From positions 1-26,240 of the IMG/VR virus record IMGVR_UViG_3300031857_001190: a DNA stretch of 26,240 bases; one strand, written 5' to 3'. Both the position numbers and the translations under genes were made by a program. Shown in pieces: positions 22,244 through 26,240 of the stretch. Position 1 is the stretch's first letter. Each line of letters begins with the position of its first letter. Below the pieces are notes generated by a model, which ran no database searches, was not told the DNA's origin, and saw only the letters and a list, made by a program, of their open reading frames with translations. This DNA is from a virus.

Positions 22244-22514
22244 ACGCCAATTCCTCATCAAGTTTTTGCATGTAGTGCCTAGCCTTGCCAGCATCGTCAC
22301 TACCGTTTTTGCGACCAGCACGCATGCTGTACTTGATGATGTTGCCTTTTAGAAAGCCAAGGAATTCGTCACGGGTTAACACAGCTTGCATGACAGCCCA
22401 AGGTTGTACAGGCATATCTTTGTAGTGATTGCCACTTACTTGTAAGTCATCAGCACGCGTGCCGTTGAATCGTTGTTCCATTAAAGTCTCAGGGAAAAGT
22501 TCCATCTGTTGCAT
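22227..22514 (-). CDS. DUF3310 protein (related to phage T7 gp1.7 nucleotide kinase)
   Basis: The start at 22514 (MQQMELF) has GGAG 7 bases upstream. The 95-residue product has the DUF3310 pattern: VSGNHYKDMPVQPWAV (26-41) and GNIIKYSMRAGRK (57-69), then a helix KARHYMQKLDEEL. T7 gp1.7 carries this fold and acts as a nucleotide kinase on dTMP and dGMP; whether this small version has the same activity is unknown. A role in deoxynucleotide supply near the polymerase gene fits. Confidence 0.85.
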   Translation of the reverse strand: MQQMELFPETLMEQRFNGTRADDLQVSGNHYKDMPVQPWAVMQAVLTRDEFLGFLKGNIIKYSMRAGRKNGSDDAGKARHYMQKLDEELAYGSDT

Positions 22515-22516
22515 AG

Positions 22517-22744
22517 TTATCTCCAAAATCGGTTGAGGTTATCGGTTGTAAAAGTTTTTTGGTATTCTGTTTGTTTGGGTTCTGTCAGTCGTTTCTTACT
22601 TGGCAAAGCACCCGCGAATACTTCTTCTTTGGTTTTGAAATTACAGAAACAAAGTTTGCAATACCTTCTGCGGTAAGTGAACTCTTCGTTCTGTATCGTT
22701 TCGACAATAGCTATCTTGTCGCCCTCGCACTTGGGGCACTTCAT
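22517..22744 (-). CDS. Zinc-ribbon protein, NrdR-like N-terminal domain only
   Basis: The 75-residue product has one zinc ribbon with Cys3, Cys6, Cys29 and Cys32: MKCPKCEGDK, then YRRRYCKLCFCNFKT. The triple Arg before the second Cys pair and the following Phe-Lys-Thr look like the DNA-binding ribbon of NrdR, the repressor of ribonucleotide reductase genes, but the ATP-cone domain of NrdR is missing. It may be a small transcription regulator. The ATG overlaps the TGA of the upstream small gene (ATGA). Confidence 0.7.
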   Translation of the reverse strand: MKCPKCEGDKIAIVETIQNEEFTYRRRYCKLCFCNFKTKEEVFAGALPSKKRLTEPKQTEYQKTFTTDNLNRFWR

Positions 22745-22908
22745 TCCTCTCTCGCTTTTAGCATTGCGTCTGCTAGTGTGTATGCGTCAAGTGCAATAAC
22801 ATCTGCTGGCGTATCTTCGTAATCTTGCCTGCTGTTCATTGATTGCATAGCATAAGCCGCGAAGTAATCGCGCAAGGTAATCGCGGAAATCATTTCATGT
22901 TCGTCCAT
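22741..22908 (-). CDS. Small phage protein, 55 residues (LRDYFAA...ADAMLKARE type)
   Basis: A 55-codon frame filling the gap between the zinc-ribbon gene and the small membrane protein gene. GGAGG lies 5 bases before its ATG, the best site of the block. The product reads MDEHEMISAITLRDYFAAYA, then a variable middle, and ends with AYTLADAMLKAREE; small phage proteins with this two-helix pattern are common, though I know of no function. Its stop overlaps the next ATG by one base (ATGA). Confidence 0.8.
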   Translation of the reverse strand: MDEHEMISAITLRDYFAAYAMQSMNSRQDYEDTPADVIALDAYTLADAMLKAREE

Positions 22909-23010
22909 CTAGTCCTCCGAACTCAACATAAAAATTGCCACGGCAACCGTCACTACCACCACCCCACCAAGGCACATTAGTAACACTATCCACGCGATTG
23001 TTTCAAGCAT
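22909..23010 (-). CDS. Very small single-pass membrane protein, 33 residues
   Basis: A 33-codon frame with AAAGGA 9 bases before its ATG, overlapping the end of the 387-residue gene by 8 bases and abutting the next small gene with no gap (TAG then ATG). The product is almost one hydrophobic helix (about residues 4-29: IAWIVLLMCLGGVVVVTVAV plus six more) with acidic ends, so it should span the inner membrane once. It has no signal-peptide cleavage site or catalytic residue. It could be a holin- or antiholin-like factor, a superinfection-exclusion factor, or a membrane anchor, but no evidence picks among these. Confidence 0.7.
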   Translation of the reverse strand: MLETIAWIVLLMCLGGVVVVTVAVAIFMLSSED

Positions 23011-24166
23011 ATTGTTTTTCCTTTCTGTTAGTTTCTTCTGCGTCTGCCAATAGTTTGGCTACCTTACTTAAGTACACAACCTTCTCTGTGTTTTCCTCGT
23101 CTATGTAGTCCGCGCCTGTTGTGAATGTTGCTGATGTTTTACTGTCGAGTTTGGGAGACACCACTTTGCACTGGTAGCCAGCCCAATCAAAATCTTGTAG
23201 CCCACGGATGTGTTCTTTGACAACAGTTGTTTTGTTGATGTACTTTCTTTCGTGCTCTTTTACATAGTGCACGATCTTCTTGGTTTGCCCTGTTGCTGTC
23301 TTGATACTCTTGTCTCTATCCTTGAAGAATTGTGCTGTCTGGTCGTTGTTCACACCAAAGGTAACGCGGTCGCCGTTCTTCTTGACTACCACATTCCAAC
23401 GGCTATCACGGGTTGACCACCACTCGTGCATGTTGGCAAATAAATTTCTAACCACTACTCTGCTTTCCTCTATTGTTCTTGCATCGTCTTCAAGGAACTG
23501 TGCTGGCATCCAACCTTTTGTGACATAGGTTTTAGAACGCCCACTTGTTTTGCGTGCGTGGGCATTGCGAATAGGTATGACATGCGTGTTAACTCGCAAC
23601 TCATCACAGAACTTGATCTCGCCTGTCTTTCTGTTAACTGTGAGATACATGTGCAGCCAAAAGAGTTTGCCCTCCATATCAAACGCCATGCCAAACTGAT
23701 AGGGCGCACCCACTTGATAGGACACATGCCACGGCAACTTCTTTTGTTTTGTTGCAAACATTATTTTTGGGGATAACTTGCCTTCGATTTGATCGTTGTA
23801 TTTGGATGCACCGCTCACGCACATGATGGCGGGTAGTGGTTTGGTTATATCGACTGTCGTTGTCTTCTTATCCCAATACATCAGCCAAGGGTTAGGTACA
23901 TGAACACCGAGTTTCTTTAACCCAATCACGGAATCTTTATCCAACCAAGACTCGTTCATGGTTGGCAGTTTTACTGCTTGGAATGTGTGGTCAAGGTGGT
24001 CTAGTAGTTCTGATAAATTCTGCGCTTTCTCCTTGTTGTACTTGCGCGGGATGCGCGGTTCAGCTTTTGTTTTATCTACTACGTCTGTTATTGGTTGGAC
24101 AGGTTTCAAGAATCTGGTAACAAACAACAAAACTTTATTTACAAGTAAGCGTGCAAATGCAAACAT
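23003..24166 (-). CDS. Unknown protein of 387 residues with hydrophobic N-terminal helix
   Basis: The product has a hydrophobic, basic helix at residues 1-20 (FARLLVNKVLLFVTRF), possibly membrane-associating, then a flexible linker (to about 48) and a mixed alpha/beta body rich in Lys and Trp. Patterns include LPWHVSYQVGAPYQFGMAF (about 145-165) and FWLHMYLTVNRKTGEI. No nucleotide-binding or nuclease motif was found and I do not recognise the family. GGAGA lies about 6 bases before the ATG at 24166, 1 base after the stop of the upstream gene. Confidence 0.7.
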   Translation of the reverse strand: MFAFARLLVNKVLLFVTRFLKPVQPITDVVDKTKAEPRIPRKYNKEKAQNLSELLDHLDHTFQAVKLPTMNESWLDKDSVIGLKKLGVHVPNPWLMYWDKKTTTVDITKPLPAIMCVSGASKYNDQIEGKLSPKIMFATKQKKLPWHVSYQVGAPYQFGMAFDMEGKLFWLHMYLTVNRKTGEIKFCDELRVNTHVIPIRNAHARKTSGRSKTYVTKGWMPAQFLEDDARTIEESRVVVRNLFANMHEWWSTRDSRWNVVVKKNGDRVTFGVNNDQTAQFFKDRDKSIKTATGQTKKIVHYVKEHERKYINKTTVVKEHIRGLQDFDWAGYQCKVVSPKLDSKTSATFTTGADYIDEENTEKVVYLSKVAKLLADAEETNRKEKQYA

Positions 24167-24167
24167 T

Positions 24168-24374
24168 TTATTTCTCCAGTTCTAGCAGTTTTTCTTCCAG
24201 CCTACGAATGCGCTGACGGTTGTAGTCAACAACACTGTTTGCATACTCAAGCGATTTCTCTGCTTGCATCTTTGATAGGGTTGCATCACGCATTTCAATG
24301 TCAATGATTTCTTTTAGTGTGCGTGGTCGCAACATATCTCTTATAAAGGCTACTATGGTTTCTCGTTTAGTCAT
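24168..24374 (-). CDS. Small helical/coiled-coil protein, unknown
   Basis: I place the start at 24374 (MTKRETIVAFIRDML), with GGAG 7 bases upstream and 1 base after the oxygenase stop; the longer frame would read back into that gene. The 68-residue product has an N-terminal amphipathic helix and a C-terminal coiled coil (about 35-68: NRQRIRRLEEKLLELEK at the end). It may be a dimeric adaptor. No function recognised. Confidence 0.65.
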   Translation of the reverse strand: MTKRETIVAFIRDMLRPRTLKEIIDIEMRDATLSKMQAEKSLEYANSVVDYNRQRIRRLEEKLLELEK

Positions 24375-24375
24375 T

Positions 24376-24954
24376 TCAATACTCCATCCATCCAGTAATA
24401 ATGTACTTGTCGTTAGACAAGGGCGGGTTCCCACGATGTGTGTGCGTGTATGACGCAGGCCACATGACTAGCGTACCTTTGGTAGGTTTATACCTCTTGT
24501 GTTGATATAAAAATTCTGTTTCGCCACCTTCATGTACATCGTTCAAGTAGTACATGAACACAACCAGTCTATTTGAGTTGTTTCTACTACTATTCTCAAA
24601 GTGCCACCTGTGGTAACCCCCACCTATCAAAGTTTTCTGTACCCTTAAACCGTATACGCTGTGAGACTGCGCTTCCTTTAGACTCGCATAGACAGAGACA
24701 TATTCTTCATATTTTTCACTTAACACCTTCATAGAGTCTAAAGCGTGAGGGCTGTCATTTTTTAAAAAAAGATCCCAACCATTGTGAACAAATAAAGTCT
24801 CGTCATCTTTTTCAAGCGCAGTGCCATCATTTAGCTGTCTCCTTGTAAGTGTCCTATTTATTTTTTTAGTCATCTCAAAATAGTCTATGCAATAGGTACA
24901 TGCTTCAGGTGGCAATGCGTTTTCAAATATAGCGATGTGGTCTTCAATCTTCAT
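24376..24954 (-). CDS. 2-oxoglutarate/Fe(II)-dependent dioxygenase (prolyl-hydroxylase-like)
   Basis: The 192-residue enzyme has the double-stranded beta-helix metal site: GGGYHRWHFE (111-120) with His118 and Glu120 (HxE in place of HxD), then THTHRGNPP with His173 as the distal ligand, and Lys183 ten residues later for 2-oxoglutarate. EGGETEFL (142-149) is the usual family loop. It would hydroxylate or demethylate an unknown substrate (protein, nucleic acid base or small molecule). 2OG oxygenases of this kind are common in aquatic phages and their substrates are mostly unknown. The start overlaps the stop of the upstream gene by ATGA. Confidence 0.9.
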   Translation of the reverse strand: MKIEDHIAIFENALPPEACTYCIDYFEMTKKINRTLTRRQLNDGTALEKDDETLFVHNGWDLFLKNDSPHALDSMKVLSEKYEEYVSVYASLKEAQSHSVYGLRVQKTLIGGGYHRWHFENSSRNNSNRLVVFMYYLNDVHEGGETEFLYQHKRYKPTKGTLVMWPASYTHTHRGNPPLSNDKYIITGWMEY

Positions 24955-25670
24955 CTTTTACCCTTAAAAAATAAATCCAAGTAGGACTTGCTCATCTTGT
25001 ATAACTCTGGCAAAGATAAGTTCTTTACCCGAAACTTTACCCCTGTGCAGGCGCGCATTAGCGTGAGTAGTTCTTCTGTGCATTCAACGCGTTCAAGAAC
25101 AACCTTTTCATCATTCTTAGGTTTGAACCGCACAAAAAACAGAGGGTCTCCTCGGTTAATGATTGTTGGTTTGCTAACGTCTTTTTGCATAAACGTGAAA
25201 TCGACTGGGCGTACCCAACGGCCTATGTCATAAGAACCGGGGATGACTAATGCATTATTTAATGATGGGGAGTCCAACAAGAACACCGGTAGAAGTTCCA
25301 TCTCTACGGATTCGTGTGCGTAGAAAAGATATCTAGGTGGGTAAGTCATAGTCCCATCCTCACGCACATAACAAAAGTTATCGTGGAAGTCTTGTGACCA
25401 ACCAAACCCTTGCACCTGCATAGTTATACCGCCTTCTATCGTAGGTACTATGGACGCAGTGCCACTTATAGGCGCGGATATAACAAATGTGTTTTTTAGG
25501 TACGTTTGCGTAGCGGGACATCCTATAAACTCTCGCCCCTTGTGTCTGTCTACAACTTCTTTGAGTAGCGGTTTAGGGTCATCCATCAGGATGTATGACT
25601 CGTTTGAGGGAGGTATTGCGGGGTGATGCGTGAAGTTCAGAGGCATCGGTGTCCAATATACTGTTGTCAT
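24951..25670 (-). CDS. Unknown protein paired with the oxygenase gene
   Basis: The 239-residue product is beta-rich with many aromatics: VYWTPMPLNFTHH at the N-terminus, FIGCPATQTYLKNTFVIS (about 48-65), GGITMQVQGFGWSQDF, and GRWVRPVDFTF. No catalytic motif is recognised. AAGGAG lies 8 bases before ATG. It overlaps the oxygenase gene by 4 bases (ATGA), and I have a recollection of similar proteins beside phage oxygenases, so the two may act on the same substrate; that is inference. Confidence 0.7.
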   Translation of the reverse strand: MTTVYWTPMPLNFTHHPAIPPSNESYILMDDPKPLLKEVVDRHKGREFIGCPATQTYLKNTFVISAPISGTASIVPTIEGGITMQVQGFGWSQDFHDNFCYVREDGTMTYPPRYLFYAHESVEMELLPVFLLDSPSLNNALVIPGSYDIGRWVRPVDFTFMQKDVSKPTIINRGDPLFFVRFKPKNDEKVVLERVECTEELLTLMRACTGVKFRVKNLSLPELYKMSKSYLDLFFKGKR

Positions 25671-25858
25671 GTGTTTTTCTCCTTTAATGCTTGTTCAATC
25701 GCTTTAGCATAATCAATCGCGCTGTGCGTTATCGTCAAATGCAATAGTGCGTTACGCTCCTCAGCCGTCAACCCAACCCAAGGTCGCTTGTAGTCTTGGA
25801 TGTCATCGTCATCATCTACTCTGCGGTGTGGCACTGATATACCTATGTGTCTAGTCAT
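25667..25858 (-). CDS. Small unknown phage protein
   Basis: Start placed at 25858 (MTRHIGISVPHRRV), 6 bases after AAGGGG; the longer frame reads back into the upstream gene. The 63-residue product has a basic N-terminus, an acidic DDDDD stretch (residues 16-20), and a C-terminal two-helix part with GLTAEERNALLHL. No family recognised. It overlaps both neighbours by 4 bases. Confidence 0.65.
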   Translation of the reverse strand: MTRHIGISVPHRRVDDDDDIQDYKRPWVGLTAEERNALLHLTITHSAIDYAKAIEQALKEKNT

Positions 25859-26196
25859 GCTTGTCCCCTTGCTCTGATTGCTTTTACGTAAGCCAACAAC
25901 ATTTCTGCAACCCAACTCTGCATTGCTGGGTTATCTTTTAGTCCACCTAAGTCTGTTGTTTCTAATAACTTTGCACACGCCGCACGCTCGGCTTCTATCG
26001 CGGGCTTGAGCATATCTATCGCTGTCTCATGCAACTTTTGTTGTATCTCTAACATCTCTGTCAACTTGGCAATCTGTTCTTCGTGTGTCATGCTATTTTC
26101 CTTTCTTGGCAACGGATGTCCCGTTAGTCTGTAGACTTCATCACGCCATATCTGTGCGCGTTGTTTGTGGTATTCACAGGTAGGGCAGTCAGCCAT
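25855..26196 (-). CDS. Small protein with CxxC N-terminus and helical body; possible two starts
   Basis: Start taken at 26196 (MADCPTCEYHKQRAQIW), with AAGGAG 8 bases upstream. The 113-residue product has a CPTC pair with a charged helix (1-30), a linker PLPRKEN, and a mainly helical body MTHEEQIAKLTEMLEI to the end. A second in-frame ATG (26091) has its own AAGGA 7 bases upstream, so the body may also be made alone, as 78 residues. It could be a fusion of two small genes. The single CxxC is too short to bind zinc alone unless paired in a dimer. Confidence 0.65.
   Translation of the reverse strand: MADCPTCEYHKQRAQIWRDEVYRLTGHPLPRKENSMTHEEQIAKLTEMLEIQQKLHETAIDMLKPAIEAERAACAKLLETTDLGGLKDNPAMQSWVAEMLLAYVKAIRARGQA
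26099..26103 (-). promoter_or_regulatory. Internal Shine-Dalgarno sequence before an in-frame ATG
   Basis: AAGGA on the minus strand, 7 bases before ATG at 26091-26089, within the gene at 25855-26196. It suggests a second translation start giving a shorter helical product. Confidence 0.5.
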
Positions 26197-26240
26197 TGTT
26201 CTTCTCCTTGAGTTTGGCTTCAATGCCTCTGAAAAATTCA
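26189..26240 (-). CDS. C-terminal end of an upstream gene (partial)
   Basis: A minus-strand frame enters at the right edge and ends at TGA 26191-26189, reading EFFRGIEAKLKEKNNG. It has the look of a charged C-terminal helix and overlaps the next gene by 8 bases, with that gene's AAGGAG inside it, matching the spacing of the other genes in this block. Only 16 residues are visible, so no function can be given. Confidence 0.35.
   Translation of the reverse strand, partial: EFFRGIEAKLKEKNNG

Overview
This window reads as part of a tailed double-stranded DNA bacteriophage. Two blocks of tightly packed genes converge: virion genes run rightwards (1-12051) and replication and accessory genes run leftwards (12129-26240). 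There is no tRNA, rRNA, CRISPR array or insertion sequence, and no terminase, portal, major capsid, integrase or clear lysis gene is inside the window. Gene content suggests a phage of a Gram-negative, probably aquatic, bacterium, but nothing here fixes the host.

Left block (+ strand). A partial Gly/Ala/Pro-rich virion protein (2-1414) is followed by a small GNAT acetyltransferase (1411-1872), two more virion proteins rich in Gln, Gly and Ala (1882-2862, 2859-4463), and one enormous gene (4465-12051, 2528 residues). The three virion proteins share a GGEV motif. The giant protein looks like a phage polyvalent protein, the type thought to enter the host with the genome. It has tandem N-terminal AGY repeats, a YkuD-type L,D-transpeptidase domain, a zincin-like HEVGAH domain, an ADP-ribosyltransferase domain with a complete H-Y-E triad, and a long C-terminal region of the LPD38 type. 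A 57-codon reading frame with a near-perfect ribosome binding site lies inside this gene in another frame (6362-6535). It is the least expected object in the window.

Right block (- strand). A leftward intrinsic terminator (12056-12078) closes the block. Going upstream in the direction opposite to transcription one meets a small unknown gene, a primase-helicase (AEP primase plus DUF927-type ATPase), an HTH regulator, a likely single-stranded DNA-binding protein, an excisionase-type HTH protein, a coiled-coil protein with a Gam-like layout, a SNF2-type helicase, an HNH nuclease, a Cas4/RecB-like nuclease, a family A DNA polymerase with Leu at the position of E. coli Phe762, an unknown gene, a VRR-NUC nuclease, a DUF3310 protein, a zinc ribbon, two very small genes, a 387-residue unknown, and then a 2-oxoglutarate oxygenase cassette with small unknown genes. 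Most neighbours overlap by 1 to 30 bases or abut, so translational coupling is likely. A consensus sigma-70 promoter (16998-17025) sits across the stop codon of the SNF2 helicase gene and would give the single-stranded DNA-binding protein and primase genes their own transcript.

Taken together, the right block supplies most of a replisome (primase-helicase, polymerase, SSB, exonuclease, resolvase-like nuclease, SNF2 motor), while the left block supplies virion parts and a multi-enzyme protein that may act on the host wall and host proteins during entry. Functions are assigned by motif recognition only; no database search was run.
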